NCBI RefSeq assembly: GCF_000220395.1
Contig: NW_004087716.1
Coordinates: 1-61,366, forward strand
DNA length: 61,366 nucleotides
Direction of reading: 5' to 3'
Source: Ichthyophthirius multifiliis
Taxonomy: Eukaryota; Ciliophora; Oligohymenophorea; Hymenostomatida
The position numbers were made by a program, and so were the translations under genes. The notes under the pieces are model-generated. The model made no database searches, was not told where the DNA came from, and was given only the letters and a program-made list of their open reading frames with translations. How positions within the stretch are numbered: the stretch's first letter is position 1; every line of letters begins with the position of its first letter. Below, piece after piece: positions 13,706 through 27,971 of the stretch.

Positions 13706-14273
13706 ATATATTTATTTAAATTATTATATTTTTTAAAATTTACACTTTAAATATTCCTTTTTCCCTGATATTCTATAATTATAATTTTGTTAATCTATCA
13801 AATTTTTTTTAAATATTTTCTTCTATTTCAAGTATTTAAAATGATTATTATTTTATTAAATTATTTTTTGATGTTTCTAATTTTTATTATTGCTCATTAT
13901 TTTAATAAGCACTTGTATATATTGTTTTTTTGCAATGTTCTATATAAGATATAGGTAATTCAAATATTTCTTTTATTATATTTTCCTCTTTTATATTCCA
14001 TAATTAGACATTTTTATTTATGTATTCATTTATTTTATTTACACCAGGAATTTCAGTTAATTTATAATTGTGAAAACTACAAATTTAAATGTCTTTCATT
14101 TATAAATTTAAAAAATTTTCGTATTTAAATTAACGAGGAAATAAATTTATAGATTAATTATAGTTTCTAAATTCAATTTATGGCGATGATATATCATATA
14201 ATAAATGCTACTTTTCGTTACTTTCTAAAGATTATATTTGTAAAAATTATTTTTATGTATCATTATTAATCAT
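11131..14273 (-). CDS. Multi-pass membrane protein of unknown family
   Basis: Start ATG is at 14273-14271 and stop TGA at 11133-11131. Introns lie at about 13630-13760 (GTAAATTTT..CATATAG, with a TA run) and about 12425-12465 (GTAAGTTAAAA..GTGTAG). The N-terminal 150 residues are soluble. The first hydrophobic stretch is ALRVIIGTPVHLVILIFGIP. A cytosolic-looking domain of about 200 residues follows, then TGLG-like GLGIFEVKQIRDKLKEP, then five or more membrane spans, including WKIIILLVWTYFSIF and LFLFCLIPFSLLLAPLYCFF. A loop GRIPGGNTYIAYKIKIGKQ comes after the last spans. The C-terminal 230 residues are soluble and charged. I do not recognise the family. The spread of spans resembles transporter-like or scaffold membrane proteins of protists, but no catalytic motif is visible. 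The reading frame is long and consistent, so the gene itself is well supported. Confidence 0.75.
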
Positions 14274-14550
14274 ATATATATATAAATATTGTATATTTTA
14301 TTTTTTAAATTTATTTAGTTATTTTTGTATTTTCTGTTTTATAAATTTAAAGAAATATATTAATTAAATTATAGTTATAATCAAAAATTTTAAAAAAAAA
14401 ATTAAATAAATATTTTAATATAAAAAAAAATAAGAATATAAATATAAATATAAATATAATTATAAATATAATATTATTTATTCATTATTATATTTAAATA
14501 TATATATTTTTTTCTATATAATATACTTGTAAATTATCCTTAAACCTTCT

Positions 14551-14889
14551 TCATATGCTTATAATTTACATAATCTTATACTTTTGATATTTAGTTTATT
14601 ATTATTTTTATAAAATCTTAATTATATTTTATTTTTCCAAATTTGTGACAATATATATATTTTTTTATTTTTATTTTAATTGTTTATCATACTTTTAAAT
14701 AACATTTAATTCTTCTATTGCAAAAAAAACTTTTTCTTTATTTAATTTAGATATAACTACTACATTAAATCACATTTTTACGTTTATTTTATTATTATTA
14801 TTATTTTGATTTTTAATTTTTAATCTGTAAAAACTTAATAAATTTATAGTGTATACATTTTTATCGTTCCTCCTTTTTTAGTTATTCAT
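14551..14889 (-). CDS. Small hypothetical protein with one intron
   Basis: The 3' exon reads VISKLNKEKVFFAIEELNV and continues Q/K-rich to TGA at 14553-14551. Upstream an ATG at 14889-14887 begins MNNQKRRNDKNVYTINLL in the same frame, but a TGA lies between them. A GT..AG intron starting GTTTTTACAG and ending AATGTAG would remove it and keep the frame. The composition is protein-like but nothing is recognised. Start and intron are uncertain. Confidence 0.35.
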
Positions 14890-15188
14890 TTTTTATTAAT
14901 TTTTTTATTTTTAATTTTATTATTGTAAAATAAAATAAATAAAATTAAATATATTCTATTTTTTTTTTATGTAAAATAATTTTTCGTGTGTTATTTTTTT
15001 AAAAAAAATAATAAAAAATTTGTATTTATTATTTTAATAAAATAAAATTAATAACATTAATACCATATAAAAAATAAAATAAAAATAATAAAATCAAATT
15101 AAAAAAACAATATATAAAATATATATATATAAATTATATATATATATATTTATTATTCAATTAAATTTTATTGTTTAATTAATTTTTT

Positions 15189-15869
15189 TCAATCAAAAAC
15201 ACTACTATTTTCAGAATTACTAACTATACTCGTATCTCCTTAATTCGCCATAACCTATGTTGATAATCTTCTGATTCCATTTTAATGTATAGTTAATTAA
15301 TTATTGATATACTCTTCAGAATCACAATTAAGATTATCATTATTTTATTACTAATTATTTAATTGCTAATTATTAAATAAATTTAATGTTAGAATTCTAT
15401 TTCTATATTATTAAGATAGTCTTTGTAACATGTTATTTCTTTAAACTATGCTCATAAGTTAGCTGTTGCTTTATCCATTTAAAACAATATTTTAAGGACT
15501 ATAATTTTAAGGTTATATAAATATTTATTTATCAATAGCAATTAAATAAAGTTTATTTAAAACAATTAAAAATTGATTAATTTATGGTCTTTATTAAATC
15601 AATTATTAATTAAATAATTGTTTTCGAATTTCTAATAAATATATTTTGTTATTGTCATTTTATATTATAATTGTATTTAAAGTTCGATGCAAATAAAGCT
15701 TTAAATTTGATTAAATACTAAGGTTATTAATTAATTTTTAAAATTCATCAATTAATTATAATTTCGATTCTTAAAAATTTGAAGAATTTTGACATTAAAT
15801 CTTTTATTCTATAAATTTTTATTAAGAAGTATTATTTTATGAATATATATTTAAAAGTTTATATCCCAT
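15189..15869 (-). CDS. Hypothetical 226-residue Q/N-rich protein
   Basis: An uninterrupted frame in the ciliate code runs from ATG at 15869-15867 to TGA at 15191-15189. It has an amphipathic helical centre (KLQLIDEFQKLINNLSIQSN, IYLLEIRKQLF) and a C-terminal tail rich in Asn, Ser and acidic residues ending NSENSSVFD. No signal peptide, membrane span or known motif is visible. It lies between the small gene at 14551 and the kinase, all on the minus strand. An upstream exon cannot be excluded. Confidence 0.5.
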
Positions 15870-16149
15870 ATTTTTTATTTATTAAAATTTTTATTATTAA
15901 TATATTGGTGATTATTAATATTTTTTTTTATTATTATAAATAAAATTTAAATTATTTAAATATAATAATTTTTTGAGAATAAATAAAAAATTTATATTTA
16001 TATTAAAAAAAAATTATTTTATTAAAATATTAGAAAACTATTGTAAAAATGAAAAATAAAATTAAAAAAAAAAAATTATTATTATTACTTTAATTATATG
16101 ATTTTTATATAATTTTTAAATTGAAATTATTATTAAAAATATATTATTA

Positions 16150-16186
<37 letters not shown>

Positions 16187-16307
16187 ATTATATTTATTAT
16201 ATTTTCTATATTTTTCAATTTAATATTATTTCTAATATAAATTAAATATTTTATTTAATAAATTTAATTTTAATTACTAATTTTAAATTTCTTATACAAT
16301 ATATATA

Positions 16308-16350
<43 letters not shown>

Positions 16351-16493
16351 CATTCTATTTATTATATTTATCTAAATATATATATATAAAAATAATTATT
16401 TCGATCTTTATTTATACATGTAATTATAATATTTTTTTATGTTTTATTTTTTTGTATTATTTTTTTATTATTTATTATTTTTATCAATTTTAA
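15870..16493. other. Intergenic AT-rich stretch with microsatellites
   Basis: An ATT repeat at 16144-16183 and a TA repeat at 16311-16340 dominate. No coding frame is seen. The interval separates the kinase C-terminus from the start of the 226-residue gene. Confidence 0.55.
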
Positions 16494-19046
<2,553 letters not shown>

Positions 19047-20200
19047 TTTTTTTTTGTTTTAAATATTTACTATTATAATGTTTAAATTTATTTTTAGTTG
19101 TTTTTTTTAATTATTGATTTTTTTTTTGAATTTTTTTAAATTTTTTTTAAATGATATAATAATAAATTAATATATTTAAATATTTTTAATATAAAATTTA
19201 TTTTATTTATTAAATATTTAAATAAAAAATTAATATATTTATTATAAAATAAAAAATATTTATTATTATATTATTCATAAAATAATTAGTTATAATATAT
19301 ATATTTAATATTTAATAGAGATGTGTAAAAAAATATATATATATTTATATTATTATAATAATAATATATAAAAGAAAAAAAAAAGAATTATATTTAAACA
19401 TAAATATTTAAATATAAAATAAAAAAAAAATTAAAAATAAATATATATATATATTTATATAAATATATATATACTTTTTATATTTAATTATATGTTTTAT
19501 TTTTAAAAATTTAATTTTGTATCAAAATAAATCATTTAAATTTCATATTCTTATTTATAATTTAGTTAATTTCTAAGTTTTTTTTAATATTTTTTTAATT
19601 ATATCTTTTGATCTTTTATTATAATTATGACTTTATTTAATATATATTTTTCTACAACATTATTTAAGATATCATAATAATTATTATAAAAATTTCATAA
19701 TAAAAAATTATAAAATATATTATATAGAAAAATTATGATATAAAAGTACTTTCCTTATATTACATTATAAATGATTTTTTTTTTTTTTTTGTGCTGCTTC
19801 TTTAATACAAACTATATATCATTTTTCCGGGAAGTATATTTTTATAAATAATAATATATAAATTATGAAAGAAAAGTTTTAAAATTAATTTTGTAAATAC
19901 GCATATGTTTCTAAAATATTTATTTTTATATTAAATAGACATCTTTTATTATCAATATATTAATACTCCTATATCTAAAGGCTAACTTATTTTATTTTTA
20001 ATTTTTTATTATTATTTTTGTTTTATTTTTATATTTATACTCTATTTTTATTCATTATATATAATTACTATCTTTATAATAAATAAAAAAATAATAATTA
20101 TTGTAAAGTGATATATTTTTATTTACAAATTTCTTATATTGTTTTAAATCATATAAAATAAAGAATTAAAAAATATAAAAATATTTTATTTTTGTATATT
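19047..20200. other. Intergenic region, no gene seen
   Basis: The interval separates the kinase start from the calcium-channel stop. It is AT-rich, with a slightly more mixed patch at 19760-20000 that contains a T run and a CCGGGAAG stretch. I find no frame with protein-like composition and no tRNA-like structure. Confidence 0.5.
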
Positions 20201-20863
20201 TCATTTTTATGATTATTAATCACTTTCTTCATCATCAAAATTATTAATATTCTTCAAAGAATCCTAATATTCGTCTTAAAGTTTATCTAAAGCTTAATTA
20301 GCCAAATCCAGAGTCATTTTAATTTATTCATGCTTAAAAATAATAAGCTAAAATATATATAAAATAAAATATTACTGATTTCATAATTTCCTTTAATGAA
20401 TTAACTACTTATTAGTTTTCTTTGACTAGAACACTTTTATTCATACATATAGCTCTATTTATAGGAAACCAACTAATTTCTTTTTATTCTATTTTTTCTG
20501 CTACGTAACTTTCAATACCAGTATATTCAGTTTATTTTTTATCTTACAAATAAGCAATATAATATAAATAATTCCACATATAATGATCTTCCTATAAAAA
20601 AAGATAAATACAATAATATTAAAAAATACCTTTGTATGAAATTTAAAGTCTTAATTTTTATCTGAATCTTTTTCAATTTCTTCATTAGAAAATCCACAAA
20701 TAAAACATTTATTTTTGAGATCAGAGTCATAATTTTTAGATTTTTCTCTTAATTCTCCAAACTAATCAATAATAATACCAGAAACAATATTAATCATAAC
20801 AATCATGAGTAAAATATAATAAATATTATCGAAGAAAAATCTTTTAAATAAAAAAAATAATTA

Positions 20864-20934
<71 letters not shown>

Positions 20935-21439
20935 TATATATATTTATATTTATAAATAACCTAGTAAAAAAATATGCAATGTCACTATCTTCTCTATTTC
21001 CATCATCTTTTCTAAAACTTTAAAAAAACCCTCCAATACCACCATCATATTTAAAAGATCTATCAATAGCCGTTAATAAGCATTTAAAAGTACTTGCACA
21101 ATATTCCTCAGGATATGATTCTCTCAACCAATAATAACCGAAAAGTGTGAAAATATACATTAGTACAATAAAAAGGAAATAAGTATACATAATAGCTTTT
21201 TTTGGTATCCATACAGACTTTACCACATTTAATAAATCAGGATATCTTACAATAATATCAAATAAATGGAAACAAAAGAAAAATGGATTATAAACAGTTC
21301 CAACAATAGCTGTAAGTCCATAAAAAATATAATATAACACATAAAAATCAGAAAATAAATAATAAATAGTCTTTAATAATCTTAAAATATAAATAACTAA
21401 ATTTATTTAGTCTTTATTCTTTTTATAAATTTAAAATAA

Positions 21440-21495
<56 letters not shown>

Positions 21496-22533
21496 ATAAT
21501 TTTTTACTATTCCTTCCCAAGCCTTCATAATTAATAATGGAGCAGTTAATAAAAGAAAATAGGCAACAATAATATTACTTAAAACAATAATTACCGTACC
21601 CATAATTCTAATGTTTTTGAAAACATCTAAAAAATATATGAAATAAATAAATAATATGTATTTTATAAAAATATATACTATCTTATATATGAATAACACT
21701 ATCGTTTCCTTATTGTTATCTATCATAATATATTAAAATAAGAATATTTATAGAAATCGACATTAAAAAAGCAATATCTTTCAAAAGTCCAATATTTTTA
21801 GAAATAATATATATTGGCTTAATCTTTTGTAATTAAGAATTTAAATAATAATTGTGTTTCATCACTTTTATTAAATGTTCTGACTATTACATTAAAGATG
21901 TCACTTTTCCTTTTACAGATATTCTATTAGCATTATTATTAAACTTTATTTTTGATTATTTATCTAAATCTTTACAAAAATAAGGTTAATAAAAGTAAGT
22001 TTTTTCTAATTAGTTTTCTGTTTATCCATCTATATTATTATAAAAAGAAATAAATAATAATAAAAAAAAAAACAACTATCAGATTCTCTAAGAACTTCAA
22101 TATGAAGAAGATTTTATTAAAAAAACTTAAAGCTTAATCAATTAATTCATCTCTAACTTTTTTTATTTTTCTTTTAATAATTCGAAATCATCTTATTATT
22201 TATTTTGAACGAAGTCAATTCCTTTTTTAATATTCTCTTCAGCAACTTCTTTAATTCCAATAAAAATACTATAACATAGTTTAACTAAGTCTGAAACTAT
22301 ATTATGTTTAAGTAAATTCTTTTATAAAGGCTCTTTTTTTTCTTTTTTTTAAATTCTAATTTTCCTAATCATCTTCATTGATTTCTTTAAAAGTACTTAA
22401 TAAAATAAACAAATTAAATCCAGTTTCTATTATAAAACTACATTTATTATTATGTTCTTCATTTCCGATAATTGGTTCCTATTTAATAAGAAAAAATATT
22501 AATAATATTAATAATATTAATAATATAAATAAT

Positions 22534-22573
<40 letters not shown>

Positions 22574-25500
22574 TTAATTATAATAATAATAATCATAATA
22601 AATATATTATTTATTAAATTTTGATAATATATATTATTATATATATATATATATATACTAAATACAAAATGATTAAATAGATCTTTATTATAATTTCCTT
22701 TACCAATTATTATATATTAATTATAAATATCTGTAATATTCCTTTTAATAACATCGATATTTAATGTTTTCATCATTTTAGCTGCAATATCATCATCTTT
22801 TTATCTAGCTTCTAATAAAGAAATTAAAGTAATTGAGCATTTGTATTTAAGCTTCGCTATTTCCCATTTAGGTAAATCTTCTATTTCATTTTTATCAGAA
22901 TAATTTTACAGTTATTCATCTAACATAGTCATTGATATTAATACTTATTATTTCTTTTTTTTAAAATCTATATATTAATATCATCGATTATTTCATCAAT
23001 ACCCAATAAAGAAGAAGCTAAATCCAAGAAATTATCCTATATAAGTGCATATTAATTTTCCTTACAAGGCCCTTGAATATATTCAGTCAATGTATCAAAA
23101 CACTAAGTCATATTTTTAATATAATTAACTCTTTTTCTAATAAAATAATTATTCAAAAGCTCAATAATAGCCTCAATAAGGTCATAATTGTGATAATTTT
23201 AAGTCTATAATCTCATATACTTTTACAAATCTAAATAGTGACCTTCCGCACATAATTATAAAAACCTCAAAACATTAAAAATAATATCGTCCTATTCTTA
23301 AAACATGTAAACCTTTCCTTATAAGTCATCATTTTATGAATTTTAAGCATCTCTTTTTAGCCTCGCACTTTCTTCCGACAGTTATTAATGAAGTCTTCTA
23401 AAAAATACTTCTGAAGACGTAAAATTCATAAAATATTAATAAATAGACTTCTAAACTTCCTTATTTCCATCCTCTAACAACCTAATACCAAATTTAATCA
23501 AGTGGTTAAATAGATAATTGCTCATTTTAACATTAGTATAGTCTGAAAGGAGACTCAAAACCATATAAGTAGCACCATTTTAACTCAAAAAATTTTAATT
23601 ATTTTCCATTTCTTCTTTTATCATCTCGTCTTTTTTCTATTCGTCATCTTCTTTTTCCACATCTTCAGTCCTTATATCAATAAAATCACCCAAAATTTCA
23701 ATTATTAGCTTAAAAGTGTCCATAGACTCATTTTCAGTATATGATTTGCGCAAATACTAAATTATTTTTTTAAATATTTCAGTTTTGCTAACAATTTCAT
23801 TCACTATGGGAGTTTTTTTGAATAACTTTTCGACATTTTCTAGTGCTTAAGCAAATATTTTGTGCTCTATAGTGATGAATTCTTGGAGATTTTTTGAGTT
23901 TAAAAATCTGTCTAAAAATATGTCCCATAATTTTTGCCATATTTAATCTTCGGATTATAAATTATTGAATTACTATTGTTTATATTGTTTATTTATTTAA
24001 TTTTTATTTTTATTACTTTTATTTCTTCTTGATCATCATCTGTAAACGATTATTTTCTCATCAAATTTAATACATTTCCAATTTTATTAAAATGATTTAG
24101 TAAATTGTCTTTTTCTTTTATTGATTTGGTATTTTTTCTTATATCTATTGACTAAACCTTTTATTTTTCGGTTAAATTCTTATGTTCATTCTCCTCTTCG
24201 AGTTTTATTTTATTACCGTCAATCAAAGAAATAAATACTTACCATCTTTATTAGCATTTTTCAACGAAAATTTAAGCTTTTGTGTCTTCTTAAGGAAGCC
24301 CGAAAATATTTTTCTAATTAACAACTTCGATTAATTTATGAATTTCATAATTAATGTCAAAATCTTCCGAATTTTCTTTGTTTTCTTTATTTTCATTTTT
24401 ATTTGAATTTCCTTAAAAGCTGGAACTTTTTTAATTAATAAAGGCGATTTTATACGAACATAGTACAAAAATAAACTAATTAAAATATTCATAAAATTCC
24501 GGCAAAAAAAAAACGAATTTTAAATTCGAATAATTTCGAATCTAATATAAGAAACAAAAAATTTAATATGACGATTAAATTCGTCCGATATTTTCTCACT
24601 TTCTAAAAAAGTATAATATATAAACAGAAGTAAAGGCATTTTTATATAAGTTATTTCCTTAGGATTTATATTAAATGATTATTTATTTAAATTATTCTCA
24701 TTTAATAATTATTAAAAGCTGCTACTTTATTACGAGCTACTAACAAAAGAATTATTCTAGTTTAAATTAAATTATTCGTTACTTTTTATAGAAAATCCAT
24801 CTTCACTGCTCAGAAGTTAAAATATGTATTTCAAGCTTAAATGAGACCTTAATTTTTACTCACTCATATACATTCCTTCTTTTCCAATAGTCGTAAAAGC
24901 TAACATTTTAATCAATTAAGAATGATAAAGGTATGGTTCGTCTTTATAGTGTTAATTTTTAGCTTTATGGTATTCTGGTTGGAAGCAAAAAACTTATTCA
25001 TTATTGTTGCCATCTTTAGGGTTTTTTAAATAAAGGAGATGTTATTTATATTTTGCGTCTAAAAAAAGATTCAAAATAATTTTTTGATTTTAAATCAAAT
25101 GCTCGTCTTTAACTTTCTAAATTAAAATAAAGAAATCTAAAAATTTAGCCTATCTTCCATTATTTATAATCAGATTAATAAATTCATCCATAGCAATATG
25201 TTACTTTTCTAAGCTAAATTTTTTTATTATCCCTAAAAATCTCACAAAAAAGTCCTTCCACACCCAAATCCAAAGGCAAAGCTTAAGAAATCGCCACTAA
25301 ATATTCACTCAAAAGCATCTAATTAGTAGTATTATTTTTAACAAAATTCTTCAAAAATCCAAAACAAGTTTCAAAAAGAACCCTTAGTTTATCACAATGA
25401 AGTACTTCTGAGCCTTATTGACTTCTCAAATTTTCCTACTCTATTAAAAAATAAACACTATCTTTCACCAAATTAATAGCTTATTTATACGCCCCATTAT

Positions 25501-27920
25501 GCTATAAAATTTGCTATCTAATATTATCAATTTCATCGCCTGTAAATTCTTCGTTTTTTCCATAAGTAATTTCCCCTTGTTCATTTAAACTATTCTTTTT
25601 TAGCAAAATATCTCTAAAAAATGTCAAATCTTAACATGTTTATTATAATTATTCCATATTGTTATTAATTTTCAAATTCTGCATCCAAATTTCACTCTCA
25701 TCGACATTTTTCGATAAAGCTTTTATATGTTTTTTCGAGCACTCTAAAATCCGCTAATTTTCATGATCAAATAAAATCAATAAATTAGATGCCAACTAAG
25801 CGAATTCTTACCTCTAGTTATAAAATCTAGAAAGTACATACAAAATCTACTTCTCCATTTAATAATTTTAAGTAAACGAAAACAACACAACCAAAAGTGG
25901 GAAAATCTAATACTCTAATGCATTATTAATACTCACAATTTCAAAAAAACCGCCCTAAATTTTCTAACTATTAAAGTGTTTTTCATAAGCTGGATATTCA
26001 TCCACTGCAGTTCCTGTTTATAGTACATTAGGTAAAAATAATTCGACATTATCTTCTATTTTTCTTTTGAATTCATAAAGAATTTCCATTTTATTTTATG
26101 TACTAAGTTGCTAATTTTTATTACTAAGCTTTTAATGAAGATTAGAGCATTTTTCAGTAACAAAGTTATAGAATAAATACTGCAAACGATTTATCATAAA
26201 ATCTTGTTTATAATTAATATATTATTTAATTATTTCACAGATTTCGGTTTTTATTTTAAATTCTATATCATCGACATTATCACTTAAATATTTCTATAGT
26301 ATTTTTTTCAATACATCTGTCTATTTCAAAAAGTTATCCGATAAAGAAATATCATCAGAAATTATGTCTAATTTTGAGGCTTTTTTTTCTTTTTCTTATT
26401 CTGTTTTTCCTACTATTTTAACGCATTAAACACATTTATCATTTCTAATCCTTTCCCTATCAATCCTTTAAAACAATTGAAGAATTTCTTTCCTTATTCT
26501 TATATTTTATTTTAGTTATTTTTATTGTCATTTCTTTTCTAAATTAGGACTCTTCTAGCTTCTGGAAAAGTCTTATCGAATTCCAATATAGGCATTATAT
26601 TGCATAAAATTGTAAAAAATTATGCTTTTTGGTTTTCCTTTAATTTCATCATTTCGTTATGAATATCATATTTCCCAAAATCTATTAATAAACGGATCAT
26701 TTTTATAATTTCTAACGTTAAATTATTATATATATCAGTATATTATTTCGTTTAAATTTAAATTGGCTATTTTTCATTTCCTGAGTATATTTATGATATT
26801 ATTAATGATTTTTATTCAATATATTATAGAAGTTTTTGTTTTATTTAATCAATATCCTACTCTTGCTCATTATTTTATTCATCGTTTCCTTATTTTCCTT
26901 TAAATTCTGATTTAAATTCACGACAAATTTATGGAAATTATTAAATTCTTTTCGGTTCTTAATCGACATAAACCTACATATTACATAAAAAATAAATATA
27001 TATATTTTATTTTTTTCACCTTTTTTATTAATTAACATATAATAGCTTTTGTGTCTATATTTTTAAAACTACTATCAGTAATAATTTCAATTAAACTTTA
27101 AAATGAAAAATTATTTTGTACAAATTTTTTCCATGTATTGTTTCTTGAATTACACATACTTGCATAAAATTTTATTTAATCACTAATAATATTTAATAAC
27201 TCAATGTCATTTTTTTTTTAATTACTATTAATTATTTTTTTTATAATTTAAAAAAATATACACAAATTATTTTTTTTAAAAAAAAAAACTAACCCAAATG
27301 CTAATAATCCATAATTTTATTCATCTTAAGAAATTTCTTTTTTATTAATAACATTTTCATTTACAACTTTATAAGAATTATTTTTTTATCCTATTTCAGT
27401 AAGTTTTCTAATTTCGTTCTTATTTACATTAATAATAAGATTTTTTTATACACTCGTAATTTTAAGAAGACAATTATTATCATACAAAGCTTCCTAATTT
27501 TCCCAAATGAGATTTTTATAGATATTTTCTTGATTAATATTAACACCCTATTCATACAAAGTGGAACTAAACGACAAGAAGTTTAACAATTCTCTTTTTT
27601 TATTGAATTCTTAAGTATCTATAAGTAACAAACAGAAAAAAGTGATCATATCCCATTCAAATTTGATATTGCAATTTTAATACAAGCAAATTTATTCAGA
27701 GAATTTCTCATATTTTTGATTATATAAAATTTATAATTATAATTTTTTTAATAAATTTAAGCAGCTTAAGGATCATCATCACAACTATTATTATCAATTA
27801 GTTTTTTGATATAACTGCATTTCTATGATAGTTTTAATTTTATTTTTTTGAGTATAAACTATCAACAATAAATGCATTATCTATTTTTTAGAAAAATATA
27901 AATATAGATATATATATAAA

Positions 27921-27971
<51 letters not shown>

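Noticed and set aside
21403-21500. Tyr-Ile repeat protein segment
   Set aside because: It is a (TA)n intron of the calcium channel. Splicing from GTAAAAAATT to AATTTAG restores the conserved frame.
22378-22617. Plus-strand Asn-rich open frame
   Set aside because: It overlaps a minus-strand channel exon and an intron with an AAT microsatellite whose removal joins conserved sequence.
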